64,000 nucleotides of DNA from JAEVLT01 sp964484065 (GCA_964484065.1 CAZAEW010000001.1:248001-312000); one strand, 5' to 3'. Positions 24,730-33,939 are shown, counted from the first letter of the stretch. The notes: a model not told the origin generated them from the sequence alone. A program made the numbers and translations.

Positions 24730-26877
24730 ATGCTTTGTCAATTGTGTAAAGAAAATCATGCAAATGTGCACCTAAGATTGAACATAAATGGAAAACAGCA
24801 GGAGTTAGTCATTTGCCGTGACTGCTTTGAAAATCAAAAGAAAGCTCTTGGAGCCGAAATCGGAGGAGGAACGCCGCTTAACGCCTTTAACAGCTTCCCA
24901 TTAGAAGACCTATTTTCTAACATAAATCCAGAAATGAAACAAAATATCGCAAACCATGGACAAACAACTGTAAAATCCGGCAAAAATGATGGATTCATTG
25001 ATCATTTTGGGAGAAACCTAACACAATTAGCCCAATCCGGTTTGATTGATCCTGTGATAGGCAGAGAAGAAGAAATTAAAAGGGTCATTGAGATTTTAAA
25101 TAGAAGAAACAAAAACAACCCTGTTTTAATCGGGGAGCCCGGTGTCGGGAAAACAGCAATAGCTGAAGGCCTTGCTCTCAAAATTGCTGAAGGGAAAATC
25201 CCTGCTAAATTGCAGAATAAAGAAGTCTATTTGCTCGATGTTGCTTCACTTGTAGCTAACACAGGAATCCGCGGCCAATTTGAAGAAAGAATGAAGCAAT
25301 TAATTGCAGAACTTCAGCAGCGAAAAAATGTCATTCTGTTTATTGATGAAATTCATTTGCTCGTAGGTGCTGGATCTGCAGAAGGTTCAATGGATGCAGG
25401 GAATATCTTAAAACCTGCGCTTGCCCGTGGTGAATTGCAGTTAATCGGCGCCACTACTTTAAAAGAGTACCGGCAAATTGAAAAAGACGCCGCCCTTGAA
25501 AGGCGCTTTCAGCCCGTACACGTATTAGAGCCTTCAACAGAGGCTGCTATCGAAATTTTAAAAGGGTTAAAGGAAAAATATGAAGAATTTCACCAGGTAA
25601 AATATTCGGATGAGGCCATTAAAGCATGTGTACAATTATCACATCGCTACATTCAGGACCGCTTTTTGCCAGATAAAGCAATTGATTTACTCGATGAAGC
25701 AGGTTCAAAACTAAATCTTTCATCTGAATATAAAAGTTCAGAGCAAATTGAATCCCGCTTAAAAGAAATCCATCAAGAAAAGGAAATCGCCTTAAAAAGT
25801 GAAGACTATGAAAAAGCGGCGCTTCTCCGTGATGAAGAAACAAAGCTCGAAAAAGCATTAAATACAGCATCTGATACGGAAAGACCCGTTGTCGAAGTAT
25901 CAAACATTCAAGAAATCATTGAACAAAAAACAGGCATCCCTGTCGGAAAACTTCAGGAAGATGAACAGCAAAAGCTGAAACACTTGGAGGAAAATATTAG
26001 CCAAAAGGTAATTGGACAGGAAGAAGCTGTGAAAAAGGTCGCCAAAGCGATCAGACGGAGCCGTGCCGGACTAAAATCTAAACACCGGCCAATCGGGTCA
26101 TTCCTATTTGTCGGGCCGACTGGAGTGGGTAAAACAGAATTAACGAAAACTCTTGCTGAAGAGCTTTTTGGTTCAAAGGATGCGATGATCCGCCTTGACA
26201 TGAGCGAGTACATGGAAAAACACAGTGTTTCAAAACTAATTGGCTCACCTCCAGGGTATATTGGACATGATGAAGCAGGACAGCTTACAGAAAAGGTGCG
26301 CCGGAACCCGTATAGCATTATTCTGCTTGACGAAATTGAAAAAGCACATCCTGATGTTCAGCATATGTTTCTGCAAATCATGGAAGACGGAAGGCTTACT
26401 GACAGCCAAGGCCGAACAGTCAGTTTTAAAGATACCGTCATTATTATGACAAGTAATGCAGGAGCAGCGCAGCGGGCCATTCATGTAGGGTTCGATAAAA
26501 GCGGGCTGGCCCAGGCAGCAAGTGTCCTCGATTCGCTTGGAAGCTTTTTTAAGCCGGAATTTTTAAACCGTTTTGACAGCATTATTGAATTTAAGCCGCT
26601 TGAAAAAGAGCATATGTTAACCATTGTTGATTTAATGCTTAATGAATTGCAGGAAGCTTTGGATGAACAAAACATTAAATTAACTGTTACTGCAGAAACA
26701 AAAGAAAGAATGGCGGAACTCGGGTTTAATCCAAGCTTCGGTGCACGTCCGCTCCGCAGGGTTATTCAAGAACAATTGGATGATAAGATTGCCGATTTAA
26801 TCCTTGATGAACCTAATGCCAAAAATTTAACAGCGAGTATCATAGATTATGAGGTAATTGTCAAAACGCTTAAATAA
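24730..26877 (+). CDS. clpE: ATP-dependent Clp protease ATP-binding subunit ClpE
   Basis: This 715-residue Hsp100 unfoldase delivers damaged proteins to ClpP and helps CtsR turnover. The N-terminal zinc finger (Cys3-x2-Cys6 and Cys29-x2-Cys32) marks ClpE. Two AAA+ modules follow, with Walker A GEPGVGKT at 135-142 and GPTGVGKT near 462. A UVR motif (SEDYEKAALLRDEE, near 357) lies between them. TAAGGAGG precedes the ATG. A double CtsR operator controls it. Confidence 0.97.
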   Translation: MLCQLCKENHANVHLRLNINGKQQELVICRDCFENQKKALGAEIGGGTPLNAFNSFPLEDLFSNINPEMKQNIANHGQTTVKSGKNDGFIDHFGRNLTQLAQSGLIDPVIGREEEIKRVIEILNRRNKNNPVLIGEPGVGKTAIAEGLALKIAEGKIPAKLQNKEVYLLDVASLVANTGIRGQFEERMKQLIAELQQRKNVILFIDEIHLLVGAGSAEGSMDAGNILKPALARGELQLIGATTLKEYRQIEKDAALERRFQPVHVLEPSTEAAIEILKGLKEKYEEFHQVKYSDEAIKACVQLSHRYIQDRFLPDKAIDLLDEAGSKLNLSSEYKSSEQIESRLKEIHQEKEIALKSEDYEKAALLRDEETKLEKALNTASDTERPVVEVSNIQEIIEQKTGIPVGKLQEDEQQKLKHLEENISQKVIGQEEAVKKVAKAIRRSRAGLKSKHRPIGSFLFVGPTGVGKTELTKTLAEELFGSKDAMIRLDMSEYMEKHSVSKLIGSPPGYIGHDEAGQLTEKVRRNPYSIILLDEIEKAHPDVQHMFLQIMEDGRLTDSQGRTVSFKDTVIIMTSNAGAAQRAIHVGFDKSGLAQAASVLDSLGSFFKPEFLNRFDSIIEFKPLEKEHMLTIVDLMLNELQEALDEQNIKLTVTAETKERMAELGFNPSFGARPLRRVIQEQLDDKIADLILDEPNAKNLTASIIDYEVIVKTLK

Positions 26878-26906
26878 GCGAAGCCAAACGGCTTCGCTTT
26901 TTTTAT
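26876..26906 (+). terminator. Terminator of clpE
   Basis: AAGCGAAGCC AAAC GGCTTCGCTTTTTTT, overlapping the stop codon. Confidence 0.9.
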
Positions 26907-26953
26907 TCCTGTTTGGACCTGCACTTCTTAAAGAATCGATCCTTTAAAAATAA

Positions 26954-26980
26954 AAAAATGCGGCAATTGCCGCATTAAAA
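26954..26980 (-). terminator. Terminator of the marR-type gene
   Basis: ATGCGGCAATTGCCGCAT is a perfect palindrome next to A- and T-tracts, overlapping the gene's stop codon. Confidence 0.7.
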
Positions 26981-27415
26981 TTTCCCGGCTGGGATTCCTA
27001 ATTTTTTTAGTAATTCAATCGCTTCTGCTTTTTCACTTTCACTTAGCTGAGACATTAATTCATCGATTCTCTTCGCATGCTCCGGAAAAATTTCATCAAT
27101 AAGCTTTTTGCCTTCTTCGGTTATCTGAGCATATGTCACTCTTCGATCGTTCGGACATGCAATTCTTTTCAACAGATTTTTTTGTTCCAGCTTATCAACA
27201 ACATAGGTAATGCTTCCGCTCGCAAGCAAGATTTTTCCGCCAATCTGCTGCAGGGGAACATCCCCTTTGTGATATAAAAGTTCCAATACTGCAAATTCAG
27301 TAGGATTTAATCCATTTACTTGAATCATTTTATTGACTTGCTCATTGATGGCTTTGTAGGCTCTAGATAAGACAATAAATAGCTTTAACGATTGGGAAAT
27401 TGACTCATTCTCCAT
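26975..27415 (-). CDS. MarR-family transcriptional regulator
   Basis: This 146-residue winged-helix protein has LNPTEFAVLELLYHKGDVPLQQIGGKIL, the recognition-helix region ASGSITYVVDKLEQKNLL and the wing PNDRRVTYAQITEEGKKLID. It is divergent from the fsr-type exporter gene. A near-perfect palindrome between them is a likely operator, so local repression of both is probable. It contains a Cys in the wing region (RIACPNDRR), which could sense thiol stress as in related regulators, but this is inference. Confidence 0.92.
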   Translation of the reverse strand: MENESISQSLKLFIVLSRAYKAINEQVNKMIQVNGLNPTEFAVLELLYHKGDVPLQQIGGKILLASGSITYVVDKLEQKNLLKRIACPNDRRVTYAQITEEGKKLIDEIFPEHAKRIDELMSQLSESEKAEAIELLKKLGIPAGKF

Positions 27416-27468
27416 ACAGCTTCATCCTTTTAGATTTTTTTAAAAGCAGCCTATTATGCCGATTATTT

Positions 27469-27484
27469 ATCTTGAATTCAAAAT
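27469..27484. promoter_or_regulatory. Candidate MarR operator
   Basis: ATCTTGAATTCAAAAT is a 16-bp palindrome with one mismatch, 54 bases upstream of the marR start. Its layout resembles MhqR- and related MarR-type boxes (ATCT-GAATTC-AGAT). Confidence 0.5.
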
Positions 27485-27669
27485 TATTATAAGGAAATAA
27501 TTACTGTATGTCAATTAATCACCTTTGCTTACTGTGAACGAAATGTTTTTCATGATGTATTTCAAGACTATCAGGGTACCGTTAAATATTTCGAAACTAG
27601 AAAGATTTTATTTCTAAATCAATAAAAATTATGTAAGATATTTATAGCAGAAATGGAGGGAAGAATGGT

Positions 27670-28905
27670 ATGAATCAATCGGCAATTATAAACGTTAAAG
27701 CAGCAAACAAACCGGGGGCAACTGTATATAAGATTCTTCTTATTATCGGCCTGTGCCATTTATTAAATGATGCAATTCAAGCAGTAGTCCCTGCCATGTT
27801 TCCTATATTGGAAAAATCAAAAGGGCTGTCCTACACACAATTAGGAATCATTGCTTTTTCCTTGAACATGGTCTCTTCCATTATGCAGCCGATAGTCGGA
27901 CTCTTTACGGACCGGAAACCGCTGCCATTTGCTTTGCCAATCGGACTATCGCTGACATTAGCCGGCGTATTAGGCCTCGCTTTTGCACCAGGGTTTAGCT
28001 TGATTATCATCTCCGTTGTGTTTATCGGGATGGGGTCGGCCGTTTTTCATCCGGAAGGATCCCGAGTCGCGCATATGGCAGCCGGTACGCGCAGAGGACT
28101 TGCCCAATCCATTTATCAAGTAGGCGGAAATACCGGCCAGGCACTAGCTCCGCTGATTACAGCTCTTATACTTGTTCCGCTTGGTCAAAAAGGGGCCTCA
28201 TGGTTTTCCCTTGTTGCGGCTCTTGCTGTCATTCTATTAATTTATATTGCAAATTGGTACAGCCGGCGGTTAGCAGCATCTGTGAGTGCCGCAAGAAAGA
28301 ACTCAGCTGCCCACTCAAGCAAAAAAGAACTTTCGAAAAAGGTTAAGACAGCTCTTGTATGGATCCTTATCTTGATCTTTGCCAGGTCTTGGTATATTTC
28401 AGGGATGACCAACTTCTATGCTTTTTTTGCCATTCAAAAATATGGGTTGACGATTAAAGAGTCGCAGCTGTTTCTATTTGCATTTTTAGTTGCCGGTGCA
28501 GTTGGAACATTTTTTGGGGGACCGCTTTCGGATCGGTTTGGTAAGAAAAAGATTATTTCTTTCTCCATGCTGGGTACCTTGCCAATATCGATTCTCATTC
28601 CCTATTTACCATCAGCAGCGGCCTTTATTTTCTTACTCATAGCCGGATTTATCTTAATGACAAGCTTTTCCGTAACCGTAGTTTATGCCCAGGAGCTTGT
28701 ACCGGGAAAAATCGGCTTGATGTCAGGATTAACGGTCGGTCTGGCGTTTGGTATGGGAGCAGTCGGTTCAGTCGGTTTAGGATATATTGCGGATATGATA
28801 GGAATGAAGACCATGATCTCCATGATTGGGATTTTACCTTTAATTGGGCTTTCCGCATTTTTACTCCCTTCTGACAAGAAAATTGCAGAATGGAATCAAG
28901 AATAG
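27670..28905 (+). CDS. MFS exporter related to fosmidomycin-resistance protein Fsr
   Basis: This 411-residue protein has 12 helices. The motif HLLNDAIQAVVPAMFPIL in helix 1 and VFHPEGSRVAHMAAG in helix 4 are the signatures of the Fsr branch of the major facilitator superfamily. A basic central loop (AARKNSAAHSSKKELSKKVK) divides the halves. GGAGGGAAGAATGGT precedes the ATG. It probably exports a toxic phosphonate-like or other drug molecule under the control of the adjacent MarR protein. Confidence 0.9.
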   Translation: MNQSAIINVKAANKPGATVYKILLIIGLCHLLNDAIQAVVPAMFPILEKSKGLSYTQLGIIAFSLNMVSSIMQPIVGLFTDRKPLPFALPIGLSLTLAGVLGLAFAPGFSLIIISVVFIGMGSAVFHPEGSRVAHMAAGTRRGLAQSIYQVGGNTGQALAPLITALILVPLGQKGASWFSLVAALAVILLIYIANWYSRRLAASVSAARKNSAAHSSKKELSKKVKTALVWILILIFARSWYISGMTNFYAFFAIQKYGLTIKESQLFLFAFLVAGAVGTFFGGPLSDRFGKKKIISFSMLGTLPISILIPYLPSAAAFIFLLIAGFILMTSFSVTVVYAQELVPGKIGLMSGLTVGLAFGMGAVGSVGLGYIADMIGMKTMISMIGILPLIGLSAFLLPSDKKIAEWNQE

Positions 28906-28929
28906 CGGGATGCAATTTCTAAAAACAGC

Positions 28930-28970
28930 AAAAAAAGATGATCCAATAGATGATGGATCATCTTTTTTGA
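28930..28970. terminator. Bidirectional terminator between fsr-type and hemerythrin genes
   Basis: AAAAAAGATGATCCA / TGGATCATCTTTTTT, a 15-bp perfect stem with an 8-base loop. Confidence 0.9.
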
Positions 28971-28975
28971 TTGAT

Positions 28976-29500
28976 TCATTTAATTTCTTGAATTCGCTTG
29001 AATAATTCTTCTTTTTCTTCCTCTGAAAGCATTCTTTCCGCCATTGGGAACAGTACATTTTCTTCTTTCGAAAAATGTGCTGTTAAAATGTTTACGGCAT
29101 TAGTAACAAATTCAGCTAAATATTTCATTTCATCCACGGACAGCTGATCCTTTTCCGATTTTGTAAGAAATGTTTTGATCGATGATTTTGCCTGCTCATG
29201 TTCATATTCCATCACAGCAATCGGACCGGATTCAGTGCCAATATATTTGCCCATCATTGGGAACAATACTCCTTCTTCACGTTCTGAATGGGGATCAAGT
29301 TCCGCTTTAAAGTTCTCTACATTTGTTTTTAAGTCAGCAAATGTGGGTTCGATATTATCGCCTTTTTCTATTTGCTCTGTTAATGATTCAAGCTCTTCTA
29401 ATTTTTTAAATAAAGGCGGGTGTTCCCCCTTTAGCTGGGCTAGTCCCGCAGACAATTCAGCCGCTGGAGCTCCGCCAAATGCACTCATACATCCTTCCAT
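28976..29500 (-). CDS. Hemerythrin-domain protein, paralogue 1
   Basis: This 174-residue four-helix protein carries a likely di-iron site: H27, H71, E75 (DPHSEREEG), H101 (EYEHEQ), H142 and E146 (AHFSKEENVLFP). Such proteins bind O2 or NO or repair iron-sulfur clusters (YtfE-like). GAGGTGATAGCAG precedes the ATG. Its upstream region is a diverged copy of that of the next hemerythrin gene, including an Fnr-type site, so gene and promoter were duplicated together. Confidence 0.9.
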   Translation of the reverse strand: MEGCMSAFGGAPAAELSAGLAQLKGEHPPLFKKLEELESLTEQIEKGDNIEPTFADLKTNVENFKAELDPHSEREEGVLFPMMGKYIGTESGPIAVMEYEHEQAKSSIKTFLTKSEKDQLSVDEMKYLAEFVTNAVNILTAHFSKEENVLFPMAERMLSEEEKEELFKRIQEIK

Positions 29501-29531
29501 CTGCTATCACCTCATTATGTTCATTGATTCT

Positions 29532-29574
29532 AGTATAAGTGCTGAAACAGAAGTCTGTTGTGAGCCTGGTCACA
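29532..29574 (-). promoter_or_regulatory. Fnr-type class II promoter of hemerythrin 1
   Basis: TGTGA-N6-TCACA (29559-29574) is a perfect FNR/CRP-type palindrome. The -10 TATACT (29537-29532) places its centre about 41.5 bases upstream of the expected start, the class II activation distance. Confidence 0.7.
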
Positions 29575-29616
29575 AATGTTTGTTTATTTTTACAATATTG
29601 TGTGTTAAAGGTCCAT

Positions 29617-30141
29617 TTATTCAATTTCTTGAATACGATTGCTCAATTCCGCTTTTTCTTCCTCTGACAATACTTTTTCCGCTATCGGATATAATATATT
29701 TTCTTCCTTTAAAAAATGTTCAGATAAGATGTTGTAAGCATCCTTTAAAAATCCCGCTGAATATTTCATATCATCCGCTGATTGTTGATCATTTTCTGCC
29801 TTTTTCAGAAATGTATTGATAGTGGAATAGGCCTTCTGGTGTTCGTACCCCATTACTGATATCGGGCCGGAATTGGTCTCAATGTGTTCACCCATCATTG
29901 GAAACAATACTCCTTCTTCCCGCTTTGAATGGGGGTCCATATCTTCCTTTAATCTTTCTACCTGCGTTTTTAAGTTGGCATATGTCTCTTCAATATTTTG
30001 TTCCTGATCAACCTGTTCAGATAGAGATTTTATTTCTTCTAACTGCTTTAATAACGGAGCATGTTCTTCCTTTAATTGTTCAAGCCCCGCAGATAGTTCC
30101 GGACTTCCCTTTCTGTCAAATGTACCCTTACGTCCATCCAT
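29617..30141 (-). CDS. Hemerythrin-domain protein, paralogue 2
   Basis: This is a tandem paralogue of the next gene downstream, also 174 residues, with the same ligand pattern: EEHAPLL, DPHSKREEGVLFPMM, GYEHQKA and SEHFLKEENILYPIAE. The N-terminus differs (MDGRKGTFDRKGSPELSAGL). GAGGTGACAGCAG precedes the ATG. It probably senses or detoxifies O2 or NO, by family. No terminator is obvious between the two copies, but each has its own promoter. Confidence 0.9.
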   Translation of the reverse strand: MDGRKGTFDRKGSPELSAGLEQLKEEHAPLLKQLEEIKSLSEQVDQEQNIEETYANLKTQVERLKEDMDPHSKREEGVLFPMMGEHIETNSGPISVMGYEHQKAYSTINTFLKKAENDQQSADDMKYSAGFLKDAYNILSEHFLKEENILYPIAEKVLSEEEKAELSNRIQEIE

Positions 30142-30172
30142 CTGCTGTCACCTCATTATATTCATTGATTCT

Positions 30173-30214
30173 AGAATAAAAGCTGGAATGACTTTTGTTG
30201 TGAATCTATTCACT
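30173..30214 (-). promoter_or_regulatory. Fnr-type class II promoter of hemerythrin 2
   Basis: TGTGA-N6-TCACT (30199-30214), with -10 TATTCT (30178-30173), has the same geometry as the paralogue's promoter. Confidence 0.65.
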
Positions 30215-30388
30215 TTGTTGTATATAATGTGGGCAAAACGATGCATATCCATTCAGCGATTTTTTTATTTTAAATCAACTTTTCCGATTTCCCTTCAGAT
30301 AATAGGTTTAGACCGTTTTAAAAGGAATTGATTTCTTCCCTTTTTTCATTCATTTGTAAAAAATACATAACCTGCCCTGACATACGAA

Positions 30389-30424
30389 AAAAAGGTGCCG
30401 TTCTGTTGAACAGCACCTTTTTTC
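30389..30424 (-). terminator. Terminator of the fixABCX operon
   Basis: AAAAAAGGTGC / GCACCTTTTTT with an inner GTTC / GAAC stem, ending at the fixX stop. Confidence 0.85.
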
Positions 30425-30709
30425 TTATGCTAATCTGAACACAATTCCGTGTCCGCCTTTTGGATATTCCCATTTAATATTCTGGTACGGGCAGCCGATC
30501 CGGCAGCTTCCACATTCGTGGCATCCTTCATAGCCCACCTGCATCCGGGTTCCTTCCCACTTATATACTTCAGCAGGGCAAAATACTGTACAAAGTTTTT
30601 CTGGGCACTTTGTCATACAAATGTCTTCATCGAGAACCGTTAAATGGGATTGTGTATCACATTTAAATCTTAAAAGATATTGCTTTTCCTCGAGATTTTT
30701 CGTTGACAT
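30425..30709 (-). CDS. fixX: FixX ferredoxin-like protein
   Basis: This 94-residue polyferredoxin-type protein has CMTKCPEKLCTVFCPAEVY and GCHECGSCRIGCPYQNI. It is the last gene of fixABCX, overlapping the fixC stop codon by one base (TAATG), so the start is at 30709 and not at an upstream in-frame codon. In electron-bifurcating Fix systems FixX passes low-potential electrons or links FixC to ferredoxin or flavodoxin. Confidence 0.93.
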   Translation of the reverse strand: MSTKNLEEKQYLLRFKCDTQSHLTVLDEDICMTKCPEKLCTVFCPAEVYKWEGTRMQVGYEGCHECGSCRIGCPYQNIKWEYPKGGHGIVFRLA

Positions 30710-32004
30710 TATTTCACCGCCTTCCAAGCTCGATACATATCTTGCAATACTTTAAACGTACCTTTTTCTCCAGTAACACTCTTGATGATTTGCTTTTGTT
30801 TGTCGCGTTTAGGTGTTCCATCAACTGTAAAGAATTTGCTCATTGCTTTATTCATCATTGGAACATATTCCTTGAAGTATTGCGGGTATTTTTCAAAAGT
30901 ATGGGCAGCATCTTTATATTTCTCTAAATCCTTCATGATGAAGCTGTTGTACAAGGCTTCCTTATAGGTGCTTAATCCCGCCGAACTAAAATCGCCGCGG
31001 CTCTTCGCTTCGATAATGGCTTCAGCAGCCATCTTACCGGACGCCATTGCCATATTTGAGCCTTCCCGATGAATAGCATTAACAAGAGATGCAGCATCGC
31101 CGACAACGACAACGCCATCTCCTACCACCTTTGGAACAGAGTGATAACCTCCTTCCGGAATGAGGTGAGCGAGATACTCGGCTGATTCGCCCCCTTCCAG
31201 AAGCGGTTTTACCATTGGATGATTTTTTAGATAATCCAAAAGATCGTACGGTTTCAATTTGGCATTGATCATACTGGATAAGGTTGTTCCAACCCCGATA
31301 TTTAGAGATTCTTTATTCGTATACAGAAAAGCCGTTCCCAGGTTTCCCTTTGTTGAATCACCAAAGATTTCGATGGTAACGCCTTGATTGTCTTCAACGT
31401 TAAAACGATCATTGATTTTTTCTTTTGGAAGGTTAATCACTTCCATCACAGTCAATGCCACTTCGTCAGGGCGGTGTTCATTATGGAAACCAAGCTGCTT
31501 GCCGAGCAAGGAATTAACCCCATCTGCCAAGACAACCACGTCAGCATAAACCTCACCGTCCGGACGATCTGTCCGCACACCTACGACTTTCCCGTTTTCA
31601 ACGATACATTCTTTTACAACGGTCTCATTAATTAAAAGTGCTCCTGCTTCAACAGCCTTTTTGGCAAACCATTGGTCAAACTGGGCGCGAAGAACGGTAA
31701 AATTGTTATATGGCTCAACAGCCCATTCCATCCCCTTATAACCAAACTGCACAGCAGACTCCGTATCCATCATCCAAAAGCGCTGTTCAATGATCGGCCG
31801 CTCGAGCGGAGCTTCCTTCCAAAATTCAGGAATTAACTCTTCCATTTGTTTTCGGTACAGAACGCCGCCCATTACGTTTTTACTGCCAGGGTATTCTCCT
31901 CTTTCAATAAGCAATACATTTAAGCCATTCTTTGCACAAACATATGCACACGATGTTCCGGCAGGTCCGGCACCAACGACAATCACATCAAATTTTTCAG
32001 GCAT
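30709..32004 (-). CDS. fixC: FixC, electron-transfer-flavoprotein:quinone oxidoreductase-like
   Basis: This 431-residue flavoprotein begins with the dinucleotide-binding motif VVGAGPAGTSCAYVCAKNG and has VVVGDAASLVNAIHREGSNM near residue 300, the FixC/ETF-QO pattern. It should accept electrons from FixAB and pass them to membrane quinone. The ATG overlaps the end of fixB by 8 bases. The family is known from diazotrophs, E. coli carnitine metabolism and some Firmicutes. Confidence 0.94.
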   Translation of the reverse strand: MPEKFDVIVVGAGPAGTSCAYVCAKNGLNVLLIERGEYPGSKNVMGGVLYRKQMEELIPEFWKEAPLERPIIEQRFWMMDTESAVQFGYKGMEWAVEPYNNFTVLRAQFDQWFAKKAVEAGALLINETVVKECIVENGKVVGVRTDRPDGEVYADVVVLADGVNSLLGKQLGFHNEHRPDEVALTVMEVINLPKEKINDRFNVEDNQGVTIEIFGDSTKGNLGTAFLYTNKESLNIGVGTTLSSMINAKLKPYDLLDYLKNHPMVKPLLEGGESAEYLAHLIPEGGYHSVPKVVGDGVVVVGDAASLVNAIHREGSNMAMASGKMAAEAIIEAKSRGDFSSAGLSTYKEALYNSFIMKDLEKYKDAAHTFEKYPQYFKEYVPMMNKAMSKFFTVDGTPKRDKQKQIIKSVTGEKGTFKVLQDMYRAWKAVK

Positions 32005-33028
32005 AGCTTAATTCACCGCCCTTTTCAATACGGATCTGCTTCAATTGTTCAATCAGTTTTGGAATAATTTCCATGGCATCGCCAACGATGCCATACGTCG
32101 CAACATCAAAAATGGGCGCATTTGGATCCTTATTAATGGCGATGATAATTTCGGAATTTTTCATCCCAACAACGTGCTGGATCGCACCGGACAAAGCGAC
32201 AGCAAAATAGATTTTTGGAGTAACCGTTTCTCCTGTTTGCCCGATCTGCAGTTCATGTGGCAGCCAGCCGGCTTCTACAACATCACGAGTGCCGCCGACA
32301 CTGGCTCCAATCGTTTCCGCTAACTTGTAGAGCAGCTGGAAGTTTTGTTCGTCACCCATTCCTTTTCCGCCGCAGACAATGACATGGGCATCTGCCAAAT
32401 TGGCTTTTTTTGTTAAATCATTCACAATATTGATTACTTTTGTGCGCATATCCTCTTCGCGAAGAGAAATGGTTTCTTCAATGATTTTTCCAGTTCGGCT
32501 CGAATCCGGTTCGAGAGCTTTCATAACCTTCGGCCGGACGGTCGCCATTTGCGGGCGGTGTTTTTTACAAAGAATTGTCGCCATAATGTTTCCGCCAAAT
32601 GCAGGACGGCTTGCTTCCAATAGGCGGTTTTCCAAATCGATATCCAGCATCGTCGTATCCGCAGTCAGCCCTGTACTTAAATCAGTGGCAACGGCGCTAG
32701 CTAAATCCTTTCCGTTTGGTGTTGCGCCATAAAGGATAATTTCCGGCTTGTATTTCCGTGCCAGATCAATGACACCCTTCATATAAGATTCCGTTCGATA
32801 ATTCTTTAGCACAGGATGGTCAATCACATATACTTCATCGGCACCATAGGCAATGACTTCGTTCGCGTGGGATGTAACGCCGTCTCCAAGTATAAAACCT
32901 CCCAGCGGCACCTGTAATTTATCTGCAAGCTTTCTTCCTGCTCCCAACAGCTCAAGTGAAACGCCTTCGATTTTCCCATCGTTTTGTTCGATAAATATCC
33001 AAACACCCCGGTGATCATCCAATTGCAT
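31997..33028 (-). CDS. fixB: Electron transfer flavoprotein alpha subunit (FixB)
   Basis: The 343-residue alpha subunit has the C-terminal FAD-binding region VGGTRDVVEAGWLPHELQIG ending in VALSGAIQHVVGMKNSEIII. The N-terminal domain is typical (VWIFIEQNDGKIEGVSLELL). GGGAGGGGCTTAA precedes the ATG. Together with FixA it oxidises NADH or an acyl donor and may split electrons between quinone and ferredoxin. Confidence 0.94.
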   Translation of the reverse strand: MQLDDHRGVWIFIEQNDGKIEGVSLELLGAGRKLADKLQVPLGGFILGDGVTSHANEVIAYGADEVYVIDHPVLKNYRTESYMKGVIDLARKYKPEIILYGATPNGKDLASAVATDLSTGLTADTTMLDIDLENRLLEASRPAFGGNIMATILCKKHRPQMATVRPKVMKALEPDSSRTGKIIEETISLREEDMRTKVINIVNDLTKKANLADAHVIVCGGKGMGDEQNFQLLYKLAETIGASVGGTRDVVEAGWLPHELQIGQTGETVTPKIYFAVALSGAIQHVVGMKNSEIIIAINKDPNAPIFDVATYGIVGDAMEIIPKLIEQLKQIRIEKGGELSYA

Positions 33029-33065
33029 TTAAGCCCCTCCCTAAATACAGAAAATTTTAGCTGGT

Positions 33066-33890
33066 TTATTTAGTAGATTGAAATGTGAAGACTTCTTTTT
33101 TCTCCATCAATATATCGATTAACTGATTAACTTGTTCATCGGCCGATCCTTCAAGTTTTTTCCCGCCTTCCGGCCGCGGCGGAGAAAACATTTTTCCAAC
33201 AACCGTTGGGGATCCTTTAAGACCTAATTGGGCTCGGTCCACGTTATCTAAATCATCAACGGTCCAAATTACACATTCATATCTGGCAGCTTTAATCATA
33301 TTTGGAAGCGGTGAATAATCGATTGCATTGATCTCCTTTTCAACTGTCAGTAAACATGGGAGCTCTGCTTGGATGACCTCATAGCCATTTGTCAGTTTTC
33401 TTTTCATTAACACAGATTTTTCTTTTTCATTTACTTCGGAAACCTCGATCACATTTGTTACAGGCGGAATATCCAACCTCCTGGCAATTCCAGGTCCAAC
33501 CTGCCCTGTATCTCCATCAATAGCGTGCTTTCCGCAAAAGATCATATCAATCGGGAGCTCGGCATTGATTTTTTCCAATGCTTTCGATAATGCATAGCTT
33601 GTTGCAAGAGTATCCGCCCCGGCAAATGCACGGTCAGATATCAGGTATCCTCTGTCAGCACCAATTTCGACACATTTTTTTATGACCTCAGTTGCCTGAG
33701 GCGGCCCCATTGATACAACCGAAATCGTCCCTCCTATTTTCTCTTTCACCTTTACTGCTTCTTGAACCGCATGGGCATCATACGGATTCAAAATCGCCGG
33801 TGCACTCCGTCGGTCGAGGGTGTTCGTTTTCGGATTAATTTTGATAATTTTTGTATCAGGTACTTGCTTGACACAAACCACAATGTGCAT
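33066..33890 (-). CDS. fixA: Electron transfer flavoprotein beta subunit (FixA)
   Basis: The beta subunit is about 274 residues, starting MHIVVCVKQVPDTK, with LNPYDAHAVQEAVKVKE and CGKHAIDGDTGQVGPGIARR (ETF beta signature region). The ATG at 33890 is 10 bases from AGGAGGG; an in-frame codon at 33911 is upstream of that site. It is the first gene of fixABCX, with a cre site close upstream. Confidence 0.94.
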   Translation of the reverse strand: MHIVVCVKQVPDTKIIKINPKTNTLDRRSAPAILNPYDAHAVQEAVKVKEKIGGTISVVSMGPPQATEVIKKCVEIGADRGYLISDRAFAGADTLATSYALSKALEKINAELPIDMIFCGKHAIDGDTGQVGPGIARRLDIPPVTNVIEVSEVNEKEKSVLMKRKLTNGYEVIQAELPCLLTVEKEINAIDYSPLPNMIKAARYECVIWTVDDLDNVDRAQLGLKGSPTVVGKMFSPPRPEGGKKLEGSADEQVNQLIDILMEKKEVFTFQSTK

Positions 33891-33924
33891 GTAGGAATTT
33901 CCCTCCTCCATATTAGCTGAAATA

Positions 33925-33939
33925 ATGAAAGCGTTTGCT
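33925..33939. promoter_or_regulatory. CcpA cre site upstream of fixABCX
   Basis: ATGAAAGCGTTTGCT fits the cre consensus WTGNAANCGNWNNCW at every position. It lies 35 bases upstream of the fixA start codon, so CcpA would act as a roadblock under good carbon supply. The remaining DNA from 33940 to 34245 is AT-rich with no gene or clear promoter. Confidence 0.65.
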
